A DNA stretch of 64,000 bases from Tupaia tana. Taxonomy: Eukaryota; Chordata; Mammalia; Scandentia; Tupaiidae. The notes beneath the pieces were generated by a model. The model saw nothing but the letters and a program-made list of their open reading frames with translations, did no database searches and had not been told where the DNA came from. The position numbers were made by a program, and so were the translations under genes. Where the stretch lies: assembly GCA_026018925.1 (NCBI GenBank), contig JAKSZU010000012.1, forward strand, positions 28,571,814-28,635,813, read 5' to 3'. Positions 1 through 11,924 of the stretch are shown here, piece by piece (position 1 is the first letter of the stretch; each line of letters opens with the position of its first letter).

Positions 1-602
1 ACTGAGAAGCTACCATCTATTTTGTCCTATCAGTCCAATTTTAGCCATTGGTCTCCTTCACAATCTGTTCATAAGACTCCAAACATCTGGATACTCCTCA
101 CATTCCAAATGAGTTTCACTACCATAGGCTTGCAAGGAATTCTGATGTCTGGTCTAAGTTCGCCCTGTTCCCAGAATCTCACCTGATATATGAAAAAAAT
201 CAGTCATCAGCCTCAGCTCAAGTCCTCTGAAGCACAATGGAATCAGTGATGGAAAGCAGCTTCTATGGTTGAAAATTAAACCATAGAAGTAATTGTCTTA
301 AGACTTCTTGGTAGGGCACTTTTATTTCAGAGCCTCATTGCCCTTGGGTCCAGACTCCATCAGTTCACCCACAGTCCCATATGGGTCAAGTCATTAAGCC
401 TGATTCCTACTACCTTTTTCTCTTGACACTTGGTCCTCTGACACCTGTCTGGTTATTTGATCTCCATCCTCAAATTATATGCACGTATATTTGCATCTTT
501 TTATACTCAGAGGTTCTCACTCCTAAGCTTATATGCTTTCTCACTCTTAAGCTTATTTGGTCTCCTGAGAAATTCCTTTTCCTGTCTCAAAAAGTATTAT
601 AC

Positions 603-860
603 TCAGGATCAGCAGTTAGCATAATGGCTATGTCACTGAACTCCCATGTAGTCAACCGCAGTTCGAGTCCCGGACCAGTGGCTTAAACTCACGTCGGGCA
701 CGTGTGCATGCATGCCCAGGTTCCCAAGAGGAGAATGGAGGAGAAGGGATTGCAGCATGGTCATCCCCCCCTTGGGGGTGATTTCTCGCTTTCTGTCTCT
801 CTGTCTCTCTCTGTCTTTCTGGCAAGCGCACGTGCCCTATAGCAAAAACCTCTTAAAAAA
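603..860 (+). mobile_element. tRNA-derived SINE, full length
   Basis: Head with AGTTAGCATAATGGCTATG (A-box-like) and GTTCGAGTCC (B-box-like), body AGGAGAATGGAGGAGAAGGG, end CCCTATAGCAAAAACC. Duplication AAAGTATTATAC at 591-602 and 861-872. This copy shows the family layout: tRNA-like head, about 120-bp unrelated body, CT-rich stretch, A-tail. Confidence 0.93.
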
Positions 861-875
861 AAAGTATTATACCCA

Positions 876-1185
876 ATCTTAGACTACAGGATATAGAAGC
901 ATGGAAAATAGTGAGGGTTTCTGAAGACAGTGTGGAAAGAGGGGGAAAGAAGAGGGGGAGAGTATGAGGAAAGAAATTAGGAGAAAAATAGAGAGGCAAA
1001 ACGTTTACGGGACACAGAAATGGATTATTATCTGTTGATGATAACGTGCCTATTAGCCTGAACTGGACTAGTGTGATGTATATTCATGTTGGGTACATTT
1101 ATTTTATAAGCTAAGTGATGTATACTGATTGAATGTATAAAATAAATTAAAATAAAATAAAAATAAATAAATTTTTAAAAATAAA
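876..1185 (+). mobile_element. L1 3'-UTR fragment
   Basis: GAAAAATAGAGAGGCAAAAC, CTGTTGATGATAACGTGCC, GAACTGGACTAG and an A-rich tail match the other L1 3' ends in this window (58640, 59270). The 5' limit is uncertain. Confidence 0.75.
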
Positions 1186-1555
1186 ATCAGTATGTGTAAT
1201 TTATTTTAACAGGTATCCTTAGAAAATACATCCCCATAATTAAGATAAAATTAAAGTTCAGTTTATCCAGGTGCTATGCTAAAATTTGCATTTTAGAGTC
1301 CTTAACTGGGGAATATTTATTACACGTAGGGCTATTTGCAGCAACATGTGAGCTGTAATTGCTATGGAAAGTACTATTTCCTTTGGCTGACTAGAACTTC
1401 AACACAATTGATGTTTGATGGGAAATACACTATCATTAAGCTGATAAATTTATATTCCACTTTTTATTCATACTCTTTTCTTTCTTTGTTTTTATCCTGA
1501 TCACAATGTCCAATTATGAAAATAACACAAAAACATTGCCAAACAACAACAAAAT

Positions 1556-1787
1556 CAGGATCAGCAAGTAGTGTGGAGGTTAGGGTAGCTGGATCCCACA
1601 TGGATGACTCCACTGTTTGAGTCTCCAACCCAGCGGCTTGAAAATCACACTGGGTGCATGGATGTGTGTGCCCAAAATCCTGAGAGGAAAATGGAGGAGA
1701 AGGGGTTGTGGTATGGCCATCTCTGCGGTGGGGTGCTTTCCCTCTCTCTGACTCTCAGTGAGTTCTTGTGCCCTATAACAAACAAAA
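1556..1787 (+). mobile_element. tRNA-derived SINE, diverged
   Basis: GGATCAGCAAGTAGTGTGGAGG head, GAAAATGGAGGAGAAGG body, CCCTATAACAAAC end. Its A-tail appears to have expanded into the GA-rich tract that follows. Confidence 0.85.
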
Positions 1788-1847
1788 AAAAGAAAAAGAG
1801 AAAGAAAGAAAAGAAAGAAAGAAGGAAAGAAAGAAAGAAAGAAAGAA

Positions 1848-1888
<41 letters not shown>

Positions 1889-1949
1889 AGAAAGAAAGGA
1901 GGGAGGGGGAGAAGGAGGAGGGAGGGAGGGAGGAAAAAGAAAGAAAAAG

Positions 1950-2016
<67 letters not shown>

Positions 2017-2046
2017 GAGAAAGAAAGAAAGAAAGAAAGAAAGAAA

Positions 2047-2107
<61 letters not shown>

Positions 2108-2173
2108 AAGAAAGAAAAAGAGAGAGAAAGAGAGAGGGAGGGAGGGAGGGAGGAAAAAGAAAGAAAAAAGGAA

Positions 2174-2265
<92 letters not shown>

Positions 2266-2270
2266 AAGAA
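1787..2270. repeat. GA-rich microsatellite tract, (GAAA)n, (GA)n and (GGGA)n
   Basis: About 480 bp of almost pure purine on the plus strand, mixing GAAA, GA, AAGAAG and GGGA units. Long Lys/Glu/Arg-only reading frames across it are artefacts. Such tracts can adopt triplex DNA and are length-variable. Confidence 0.97.
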
Positions 2271-2467
2271 ATCAGTGGTCAGGTGCTGACGCAGAAGTAA
2301 CAGAACCGAACCTACATTGAAAGGCTCCTGGATTCACATCCTGGGATCTCCCAATGCCCTCTTGGAACCTAGGCCCACTGTGTCTAGAGGTAGATCACTG
2401 CATGAAGACTCTGTTAAAAAAAAATACAATACATGAATAATTGTTTGTGATAACTTCATTAATACTG

Positions 2468-2612
2468 TACTTTTTTTTAAGAGAGTTTTTTGCTATAGGG
2501 ATCATGTACTTACTGGAGAGACAGGGAGAGACAGAGACAGAAAATGAGAAATTGGTCCTGGAAAGATGGCCGTGCCGTAATCCCTTCTCCTCCATTCTCC
2601 TCCTCTGCCTCT
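2468..2612 (-). mobile_element. tRNA-derived SINE, 3' part only
   Basis: Reverse copy: T-run, TTTTTTGCTATAGGGATC, GAGACAGAAAATGAGAAA, CCCTTCTCCTCCATTCTCC. The tRNA head is missing. Confidence 0.8.
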
Positions 2613-4242
2613 CTAGTGAGCTCACACACTCTATTAATAACTGAATATCAGTTTCTTTTTTTTTTTTCAAGAAAAGCTGTTTTAACTTTAATAAATTAAA
2701 GAAATGCTAAGGAACTTTGCTTGAAATTTAAAGCCAGGAAACAGGTTAGGATTCTGTTCAAATAATAGGTACATGAACCTATCGACAGCTCAAGACAGGA
2801 CAAAAATCCTAATAACCTAAATATCAGTTTCCAATTAAACTGGCTTTATAGAACTTTATAGAATCTTCTCACATAATATTTTACCAGACTTGACTGAGTT
2901 ATGTGACAAATTTTCTAAATACTTGTGAATTCTAAACAGGCTAAAATCTGAAGAGTGTTACTGAACTCAAACCAAGCTCACTCACCCAAGCCTCTATAAA
3001 CCAAACTCTAACACAAACTACAATGAAGGGAAATACAGCTTTACTGTCATATGCAAAGCAAGGAGAGCAAACAGCTAATGCCAAAAGACTTAGTACCCCC
3101 CCCCAAACTCCATACATGCATTTTAAGAGTAAAATTAAGAGTAGGGGCCGCAGGCACATAATCAATTCAATGAGCATTTCAAAAGGGCATGACTTTATCA
3201 AGTTACACATGTTAGTTATAGCCATATAACTCGAATTTTAAAATGGTAAAAATATTGGTAAAACCATTTACTATAATATCTGATCTATATATACTAAGTG
3301 TACATCTTTCTGAGGTGTAATATGGTTAAAGATATATAGAGTGTACAATAAATCAAGGATGTAAACATGTTCACAGTCGCTAACATTTTTCACTATGATA
3401 TGTTCTGTACATTCAAAATAGCATTACTGGGATTTAACTATCCTTCCTTCTAGTACTGTTAATTTCTACTTTATACTTTTTGAAGCTACATTACTTGGTT
3501 CATGCAGTTTACAATAATTATGTCAGTCTAGTAAACATATGCCTTAAGTATTAGGAAATATTCCACTATCTCTAGATAAGATTCCTGCCCTAAAATCAGC
3601 TTTTTTTTCATTGACGCATCAACATTTGGCCTTATTTTGGCTAATTTTTGCATGGTATGTGCTTTTCATCTCTTTATAACTTTTCTGTACCTCTATGCTT
3701 AAGACATTTTTCTTGTTAGAAGTATAGAGTCCCTTTTGTTTCTTATCTCACAATCTTAAACATTTATTTAGAATATTTACATGTAATTTTAACGTGCACA
3801 TTGATCTAGTTAGATTAATATTAACCAACATTTATTTATTTTCTTTTGATCCTCATATTTTATGTTTCTTTAACTCTCCCTCCATTTTTTATTAATAATA
3901 TATTAATTATGTACCCTTGTACTTTTAGTGGTTACCTTATAGGTTACAAGTATATGTGTGATTATTGCAGTTATATACAAATTATCAAATTATTACATGT
4001 ACCAGTTTTCTACTAATACTAAAACCTTACAAAAATTTAACTAGATGTAAGTCCTTCATGCTTTTGGTGTTACTATTTTTATATATGTTAATTCTACATA
4101 TACATAAAATTCCTCAGGTATCATAATTTTGTACACTCATATTCATTTACAAGTACCTATTAACTTTTTTTTTACTAGTATTCATTTCTTCCTGCATTTC
4201 CACATTTTTATCAAGGGTCATTAACTTTTACTTGAGGAAGTC

Positions 4243-4415
4243 TTTTTTTAAGAATTATTTTATTTTTTAATTTTATTTATTATTATTTTAATTTTACCAG
4301 AGAGAAACAGAGAGAGAGGAAAAGCAAAAGACCAAGCCATCAGATCCAGGACTTGAACTGTGGTCAATCATGTGGGGAGTCCAGCGCCTTGACCACCACA
4401 CTACCTGCCAGCCCT
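4243..4415 (-). mobile_element. tRNA-derived SINE, short form
   Basis: Reverse copy with ACCAGAGAGAAACAGAGAG, CCAGGACTTGAACTGTGGTC, GTGGGGAGTCCAG and CTACCTGCCAGCCC. It lacks the GGAGAATGGAGGAGAAGG body, like those at 37217 and 38290. Confidence 0.8.
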
Positions 4416-4562
4416 ATTTGAGGAACTCTTTATTAGTACTGTATCTCCACAGTAACAAATTATTTCATTTTTTTGTTTGTCTAGAAAAATTTTTATTTCA
4501 TATTTTTATTTAAAGGATATTTTCCCAGGTATGGAATTATACCAATGACATTATTTTATGTC

Positions 4563-4563
4563 A

Positions 4564-4613
<50 letters not shown>

Positions 4614-4645
4614 ATATATATATATATAATCAGTATGTATATATA
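4563..4645. repeat. (TA)n microsatellite
   Basis: Alternating TA with TATG interruptions, directly before a SINE tail. Confidence 0.9.
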
Positions 4646-4654
4646 TATTTATTT

Positions 4655-4930
4655 TTGAAAGGTTTTTGCTATAGGGCACATACGCTCGCTAGAAAGACAG
4701 AGAGAGACAGAAAGCGAGAAATCAGCCCACTTGGAGGATGGCCATGCCGCAATTCCTTCTCCTCCATTCTCCTCTCAGGATCTTGGGCATACAGTACATG
4801 CGCCCGGCATGAGTTTAAACTACCAGGACCGAGACTCAAACCATGGTCGACTACATGGTGGTCCATGATATAACCATTATGCTAACTACATGGTGGTCCA
4901 TGATATAACCATTATGCTAACTGCTTGTCC
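4655..4930 (-). mobile_element. tRNA-derived SINE with internal 35-bp duplication
   Basis: Reverse full-length copy (GGTTTTTGCTATAGGGC to GCTAACTGCTTGTCCC). The head segment 4851-4885 is repeated exactly at 4886-4920. Confidence 0.9.
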
Positions 4931-5095
4931 CTTTGTCAGTTTATTTTAAATGTTATTTCATTGTCTTCTGATTGTCATGGTTTCTGTCAGCAACAAATCC
5001 CACTGGTATTCCTTCAAAGGTAACGAATCTTTTCTTTCCTTCATCAAAAAAAAAAAAAAAAGGTAACGAATCTTTTGCGTCACTTTAAGATTTTT

Positions 5096-6815
5096 TGAAC
5101 ATTTTACCTATTGAGAACAAGGCATGCACAACTACACCAAGGATGCAGTTTCAGAGACAGTGGTGTGGTCAGGCTTTAAGAGCCATAATGACTTCATTCA
5201 TGGGTACACAGTGAAGGGAGTGGTGTTGAAAATGCAATTGTAAATCTGAATTCCTTAGGGTGGTAGCTCTCCCTGGGGATTCCAGGCAAATACATAAAAT
5301 ATCTTCTCCCTCCAACATGCAGAGTCCTCCTGTGACTCATCCCATTCTAGACAATGAAAACTGCATTTAAAGCAGGTTAGTGTGTTATTTATTGAGATAA
5401 TGTGCACTTCAGGGGTGGAGGGCCAGAGTATGCCTTCCAGACTAGAGGGTTCCTAAGGTAGGTGTTAGAGACTATTAAGACCTTTGGCTAGAGTTAAGTA
5501 GGCAGAGTGAAGAAAATCAGAGTCATAAATTCAGGCAATCCTAGCAGAATGGAAAGTTGTGTCTGGGAAGGGAGAAAAAAAGGGCTGTGGAAGCCATTTC
5601 AACTCTAATGTGCCAAGGATCCCCGAGTCCCTTGAAGGAAATCTGCTCAGGGCCCAGCTCCTAATTACTGTAAATATCCTATTTCTTCTTAACTCTCATC
5701 CAATATTTGTGCATTCTGGATTCTAGAAATGGACAGAATTAACTTCAGAATTCAACAAAATCTCCATGAATGAAATAAGAATTTGGATGACTAAATTCCT
5801 TGTAAAAGCAGAGGGAAGGAGTGCCCGTGAGAAAGAGGTGTCTCCCTGCACATTCCTGACATGGTGACTGTGTAGAAGATGGTAAGTGTCTCTGTAAAGG
5901 ACTTGTTCTCCTAGCAGCACAAAGCAGAGATGGAGGGGACTCCTCTGAGATGCTTAAGGGACATGAATCTTCTCATCCTTCATGAGGACACTTGCACTAG
6001 GCATTTGACCCTAAGATAGACAAGCAGCCATGGGAGTTCAGGCTGCTTTTCCCATAGACCAACCCCCAATATCCAAGATCTCTGGCTTCTTCTACCTGCT
6101 CTCCAAAACAAAGTTCCTCTTTGTTATTCATAAAGCAGTTCATGTGTATTGACATCTGAAAGCTGGGCATCTTCCATTCCTTTTTTTAATCATTTAAAAA
6201 TTATTTTGCTTTATCTACATCTGCTTTTCCTGCTCTTTATTTTGAGAAATCTGGTGCATACTGTTAGTCTTCAGGCATTTCATACTTGTTTTCATTTCTT
6301 CCTCCCCCTTCAGGAGGATGGCTGTCCTCAGAGGAGCACATACTCTCATAGTGTTTGTGTGGCCACAGACTGACCTTCTGGTAACTGTTGCCCACTACAG
6401 GACTCATCTACATTCTTGTGCAACCATTCCCTGTCCAAAAATGTGTGGCCCAGCACAAGCCTCTCCCAGCTCTCCTGGGATATGATTTATTGTTAACGGG
6501 GTCAGTCATTACTCAGAAGACTAATTTCCTCCTTAAATACTGAAGTTGAGAAAAAGCAGAATCCAACCGTTAGAAGGAACTAATGATTATGGGTACTCAC
6601 TGTGCAGGAAGCTCTGAGTCAGGCACTGGCTGAAGGAACACAGAGGCTGCAGATGTTTACCCGCCTCCTCATTTCTTAGATCGCTGAATCTCTCACTACC
6701 TCTATATTTTTCACTGCCTGGGTTTCTGCACTGAGCTCATCTTCTTAGCAGGGGAATGAGAAAATCCAGTTTAATACCAAGTTTAAGAGGATGTCAGAGA
6801 GAGCAGGACCTAAAG
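5096..6815. other. Intergenic, no gene recognised
   Basis: No coding region, RNA gene or clear repeat seen. A weak MIR-like stretch (AGTCAGGCACTGGCTGAAGG) lies near 6620. Confidence 0.5.
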
Positions 6816-7035
6816 CAGAATTTCTCAGGCTTGGCAGTATTGACATCTGGAGCCAGGTGATCTCGGATGTGAGAGTTGCATGACGTTGACACTGCCTGAT
6901 ATTTAGCATCATGTCTGGCCTTTCTGCCCACAACATGCGAGTAGCAACCAGTCCCCCATTAGGACAACTCAAGTGAATCCAGGTATCATGAAATGTCCTT
7001 TGAGAAACAAAATTGCCTCCATTTGACCACTAACC
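6816..7035 (+). mobile_element. MER5A-like hAT-Charlie DNA transposon remnant
   Basis: CAGAATTTCTCAGGCTTGGCAG, TTGACATCTGGAGCCAG, GATATTTAGCATCATGTCTG and GTAGCAACCAGTCCCCC follow the order of MER5A as I recall it (starting CAGTGGTTCTCAA, with TTTAGCAGCATCCCTGG inside). This is an ancient placental-wide repeat. Confidence 0.75.
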
Positions 7036-8260
7036 TAAAATTTGGACTTCAGAATGAAAAATATTTATTTTATATATAGTATTACTCATATCTCCAGAGG
7101 AATAATGACCCCTCTAGCTACTTAATCACCAAGACTTCAGCTACATTATCTAAATCTGGGTCCACCTGACTTACTTCTCTCCATCAATAACTTAGGTTGG
7201 GTCTTTTGCCCTTTTTCCTGTGTTAACACCTGAGAACTTTTTGTAGTTCTTTAGGGAAATAAATAAATGAATAAATAAAACCCTTTTCTCAATTTCTCAG
7301 CCTGCAGCTTCACTAAATGCATGGTTCTTTTCAAGCTTTATTGGAATGTTGTTAGTGATAACCAAAGGGATGCAAAATATATTGAAGTATCTAAATATCA
7401 AATATAGGCAGAATTTCTATTATAAATTATTTTTAAACTCCTGTGGTACTAAATATGGTCCACATATAGGAAACAGGTCATGTCAACCTGCTCAGGGGTT
7501 CTCCCCTCGTGTCTTATTCCTCAACCACAGGGCACTGTCAGTATCGATTTTCCTCAGTCCAGTGTGGTCTCGTGCCCCTTCTCTCGATTCACATCTCAGA
7601 AAACAAGGTATTCTACAGTTAGAGAAACCTCAAATACAAACTCTATACCTTACTACTGTTGCCAAGTTCTAGGATCCTCAACTCTTTATTCTGAAAATTC
7701 ATGAATGATAATATGAAATTCCCTGGATTGTTTCAAATAATTAACCAAGTACTATAAGTATAATTTTTCATCAGTGCCTGACATAAAATAGGTCATTTAA
7801 AAAGTTGTTTTGTTAATTCTGTTTCATTGTAAAAATACTATGTCAAACATCATTATTTTCTGGTAAGGAAAATACTACAACTTCTTTCACATTATTTCTC
7901 CCATTCCTTTGCAGATAAATACACCTAATGCTCTCCAAATTGTAAAAATTCCATGAAGGCTGGCCAACACCTCTAAGGACAGTGTTCTACTCACTCATTT
8001 GTAATCAGAGCCACAATACTTTAGTTTCTTTCTCCCATTGCCTCATATATGATATCGCATGACCATATAGGAGTACAAACTATATTAAATGCATATTAAG
8101 TATGACAACCATCTTTCCTTAAACTTCTAAATGACTTCACCAGATTTTCAATCTAGCTCACTTCGATCCAATGACATGTCTGGACGAATAGGCAGAATTA
8201 CTGTTTCTATTATGTTCCATAGCAGCTTTTTGTACCATTAAATTGTTCACTTAGTATATA
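7036..8260. other. Intergenic upstream of OR gene 1, nothing recognised
   Basis: AT-rich sequence with no supported gene. A distal promoter or 5' exon of OR gene 1 could lie here but I see no decisive motif. Confidence 0.5.
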
Positions 8261-8386
8261 GAGGGACTTCAAAGAGTTCAGGAAAAACATGGAATTAGAT
8301 TATAAGTTTACTGTGTGTAATTTTAAATGCATGCATAGTTTTTTTTAAAACTTGCATTTTCCATTAATGTTTTGAAGTGCCCCCCA
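8261..8386 (+). mobile_element. MITE-like element with inverted ends (GAGGGACTTCAAA type)
   Basis: It starts GAGGGACTTCAAAGAGTTC and ends TTTTGAAGTGCCCCCC, so the ends are imperfect inverted repeats. Related copies lie at 38681 and 39390, with a partial one at 9884. A mariner-type origin is my inference. Confidence 0.6.
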
Positions 8387-8626
8387 CCTATTATTTTAGT
8401 TAGCTGCATAAATAGCTTTCTTATCTGTTAAGATTGTTATCTTTTAAAGAAACAGACAATGTTTTATTCATCTTGTCATCCTCTATAGTTCCTGGCACAA
8501 CAACTATGAAACAGAATCAGATAAGTGTCATAAACCTCCAGTGACATTTGAAAAAAAACTTGAAGAAAATATAAGATTTTGACTTTTTTGTAAAAGAAGT
8601 TAGGTTCCAGGACATCTGCTTCCGGC

Positions 8627-9571
8627 ATGCCTACCATAAACCTCACTAGTGATAGCCACACCATCTTCCACTTGCTGGGCATCCCCGGCCTAGAAGACCA
8701 GCACATGTGGATTTCCATCCCCTTCTTCATTTCCTACACCATTGCCCTGGTTGGGAACAGCCTGCTCATCTTCATCATCCTCACAAAGCGCAGCCTCCAT
8801 GAGCCCATGTACCTCTTCCTCTGCATGCTGGCTGGGGCAGACGTTGTCCTTTCTACATCCACAGTTCCTCAGGCCCTGGCCATCTTCTGGTTCCATGCTG
8901 GGCAGATCTCCCTGGATCGCTGTATCACTCAGCTCTTCTTCATCCATTCCACTTTTATCTCTGAGTCAGGGATCCTGCTGGTGATGGCGTTTGACCGCTA
9001 CATCGCCATTTGCTACCCACTGAGGTACACCACTATCCTTACAAACTCTCTGATTGGCAAAATTGGCTCAGCTATCTTCCTAAGAAGTTATGGTACAATT
9101 TTCCCCATAATATTTCTTCTGAAAAGACTTACATTTTGCAGAAATAACAATCTTCCACACACTGGTTGCGAGCACATTGGTTTAGCCAAATTTTCCTGTG
9201 ATGACATCCGAGTAAACATCTGGTATGGTTTTTTTGTCTTGATGTCAACAGTGACTTTAGATGTTATTCTGATTTTTATTTCTTACATGCTTATTCTCCG
9301 TGCTGTCTTCCACATCCCTTCGCAAGATGCTCGCCACAAAGCCCTCAATACTTGTGGTTCCCATGTCTGTGTCATCATCCTCTTCTATGGGCCTGGAATC
9401 TTCTCCGTCCTCACTGAGCGGTTTGGGCACCACATTGCCCCCCATATCCATGTCCTGTTGGCCAATATCTGCATCCTGGCTCCACCTATGCTAAATCCCA
9501 TCATTTATGGAGTTAAGACCAAACAGATCCGGGACCAGGTGATTCACATCTTATTTTCTAAAGTAATATGA
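8627..9571 (+). CDS. OR52B4: Olfactory receptor, class I, OR52B4-like (gene 1)
   Basis: Intact 314-aa seven-transmembrane odorant GPCR, expected in the ciliary membrane of olfactory neurons and coupled to Golf and adenylyl cyclase. Visible landmarks: N-glycosylation site NLT at residues 5-7; TM1 with GNSLLIFII from 43; IC1/TM2 LHEPMYLFLCMLAGAD from 57; extracellular Cys99; TM3 end MAFDRYIAICYPLRY at 120-134; class I style second extracellular loop with cysteines near 171, 181 and 191; TM6 KALNTCGSH at 238-246; TM7 NPIIY at 290-294; tail KTKQIRDQ. The ATG is chosen because MPTIN aligns with the remembered start of human OR52B4 and gives the family length. It is the only OR here on the plus strand. 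A possible polyadenylation signal AATAAA lies near 9792. TM1-TM3 is almost identical to gene 4, while the C-terminal half differs more. The family call is firm; one-to-one orthology is not. Confidence 0.95.
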   Translation: MPTINLTSDSHTIFHLLGIPGLEDQHMWISIPFFISYTIALVGNSLLIFIILTKRSLHEPMYLFLCMLAGADVVLSTSTVPQALAIFWFHAGQISLDRCITQLFFIHSTFISESGILLVMAFDRYIAICYPLRYTTILTNSLIGKIGSAIFLRSYGTIFPIIFLLKRLTFCRNNNLPHTGCEHIGLAKFSCDDIRVNIWYGFFVLMSTVTLDVILIFISYMLILRAVFHIPSQDARHKALNTCGSHVCVIILFYGPGIFSVLTERFGHHIAPHIHVLLANICILAPPMLNPIIYGVKTKQIRDQVIHILFSKVI

Positions 9572-9883
9572 CTCTGGGAATGAAAACCAACCTGTATGTC
9601 TAGTCATACACAAGGCTAATTTTAGCAACCCTAGTATGTGTGGGACAGCAGAGACTCGATAAATATTTCAATGAGGTTATGATCCAAGACAAGCCCACTA
9701 GGAAAGCTTTGGGGTACGCTTTTCAGTGTCTAATCAATAGCAGATAGATTTATTTGTGTCTCAAAGAATTTTGTCATTGAGAAGCTAAGAAATAAACCAT
9801 ATCACCCTTTTAATTTATTCCTACTCCATAACCCTAGATAGGTATGAGAAAACCTCAAAATGTTTCTGTGATAACGGAATTAA

Positions 9884-9968
9884 AGTACACATTTATTTTG
9901 ATGCCAAAAAATTGAAATCCATGCATAGTTTTTCATGAAACACATTTTCCATGACTTTCTGAAGACCT
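9884..9968 (-). mobile_element. Partial MITE-like element (same family as 38681)
   Basis: TTTGATGCCAAAAAATTGAAATC, CATGCATAGTTTTTCATG and CATGACTTTCTGAAGACC match the core of the copy at 38681-38811. Confidence 0.5.
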
Positions 9969-10205
9969 ATCATATTTGGAAAAAATGAGTGATAGGCAAT
10001 TGCAGGAGTATGCTCTCCTGGTTTACTTTCTGCCTCATAGTGAGTTTTCATTCCTCTTATATATCCTGAGCATTGTTCTATGCATTCTTCCCTCTGTCTT
10101 CTCTATTTTTCTTTTCTAGGCTCATTTTTACCTGATTTTTTTCATTTCTTCTATCAGAAGGAAGGAAAGGATGAAGGAAGGGGAAAACCTTTGGTACCCA
10201 CATTC

Positions 10206-10229
10206 TCAGATAGTCTCTCTCTCTTTCTT

Positions 10230-10288
<59 letters not shown>
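10206..10288. repeat. (CT)n microsatellite
   Basis: CT-rich run, pure (CT)n at about 10235-10285. Reading frames across it on both strands are low complexity. Confidence 0.95.
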
Positions 10289-10289
<1 letters not shown>

Positions 10290-11920
10290 CTAAATAAGAC
10301 ATCAGAAAGTATTGTGTATACATTTAAGAGTCACTGTCGCTCTCTTTATTTGTATTGATCTCACTCCAGTCAAACTTTTGTTCTATGCTATTGACACTAC
10401 ATATCACAGGTACCTCCATACTGCTGAATTCAGTGGTCAATATTCAATTTACATCTTCCATTACACATCAACAGCATTTGATACAATCAAGCACTCTCTG
10501 ATTACTAACTCCTCACTCATCCATCTTAGTTAATATAGTATAAACAAAATAGGTACAAAAATCACCCACATGGCTAACATAGTCCTACTAAAATTTTATA
10601 GCTTGTTACATACTTTCAGGTAAGTATATATTTTGAAATTGAATTATATTTTGCTTAGCTTTCTAGAATACACTTTTCTCACTTAGTAAAGTAATGTGGA
10701 CTTATTATGCCAAAAATATAGACCTCTGTAGGCATTTTTAATGCCTCTTTCTTGTATTCAGAACAAGAATGTGCCATGTATAATTGAGCCACTCTTTTAA
10801 AAGCAATCCTCACATGTCATTTTTATTATTTATTTAGTGGTCATTCTCAATTGAGAATTCTACATTCAGCATTCTACATATGTTGCCTTCCTGGTGTCTT
10901 TTATATCATCTGAAAGAACAGGCACGTAAATAAAGTAGTTAAAATACATTTCTTTGTAAACTGTAAACTATGATATTATCACTTTAAATTATCTGGAAAT
11001 GATGAAATACATGAATGAGTTACACTTATTACTTTTACAAGTAAAATGTACCTTCTTTTGTATTTGCCTTTTTATACATTTCTCAAATATATAAAATGAT
11101 TTTTGACATAGATTAATAAAATAAGTATTAAGTTTTAAAAAAATTTTCACTGGCTATAAAATATGACAATTTGTGGAAGAGCCATAATTTATCTATTCAT
11201 TTTTTTCTTAATGTGGAGTATATTTCAATTCTTTTGGTTATACAAGAAGGCAGTGACTATAAAACGTTTCTCCATTCTATTTGTTCATTAACATCAATTA
11301 TACATGAGCTTTAAATATTATGTAGGCAAATTACAAGTCTTTTTCATTGTTTCCTTTGTGTTCCTCAGAAACATTTCAAATCAAACTGTGAAATTTTAAT
11401 TTTTTGCTTCTACTTAAATTGGCACTTCACCATTTAAGGTCAACATTTCAAAAATATGTGTTGATACACAAATAGGAAATAGAAACATTATTCTAACAAC
11501 TAAAAAGCACAATGATTAAACAAAATAGTTCATAATTACAAAATATTTTATCATTTCAACATATTTTCACATATTGTGAACTCTATAAGTATTTTACGTC
11601 TTACGTTTTTTATGTAATGTTATGTACATGTATTCATTTGGCATCAATAACATTTCATAGTTAAGTTTAATAAACACAGAATTTACTATTATATGGGTAC
11701 ATTGTATTTTGTCAGCTACTGAATTCTTGTCCAATAATTTCTTCCTAGTAATAGAGAGTATAAATAAAATTTTCATGAATGGAAGTATTACCAAATATTT
11801 GTTATATTTCTGCCCTGTGGCACACTGTAAGAAAGATTCATATATATGTTTGACTGAGTACAGGTCAGTTGAATATGTATTTTTAAATGCAATAAGTTTT
11901 TCACATGCTTTTGTTTGTTC
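10290..11920. other. AT-rich intergenic, nothing recognised
   Basis: No gene. Parts may be old L1 but I cannot support a call. Confidence 0.4.
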
Positions 11921-11924
11921 GAAA

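Larger units (their letters stand above)
3430..5095 (-). mobile_element. Old L1 sequence (antisense), broken by SINEs
   Basis: AT-rich stretches such as GTCTAGAAAAATTTTTATTTC, AAAGGATATTTTCCCAGG and CATTGTCTTCTGATTG resemble the antisense of an old L1M 3' region and recur at 21380-22940. Assignment is by pattern memory; the limits are approximate. Confidence 0.5.

Noticed and set aside
1604..2320. Long Lys/Glu/Arg-rich open frames in two frames
   Set aside because: They are translations of a GAAA/GA microsatellite with no complexity or start context.
8690..8947. Open frames antisense to the OR coding exons (also at 42684-43169 and 28991-29356)
   Set aside because: They are shadows of conserved OR codons on the other strand; they recur in each paralogue and lack any domain.
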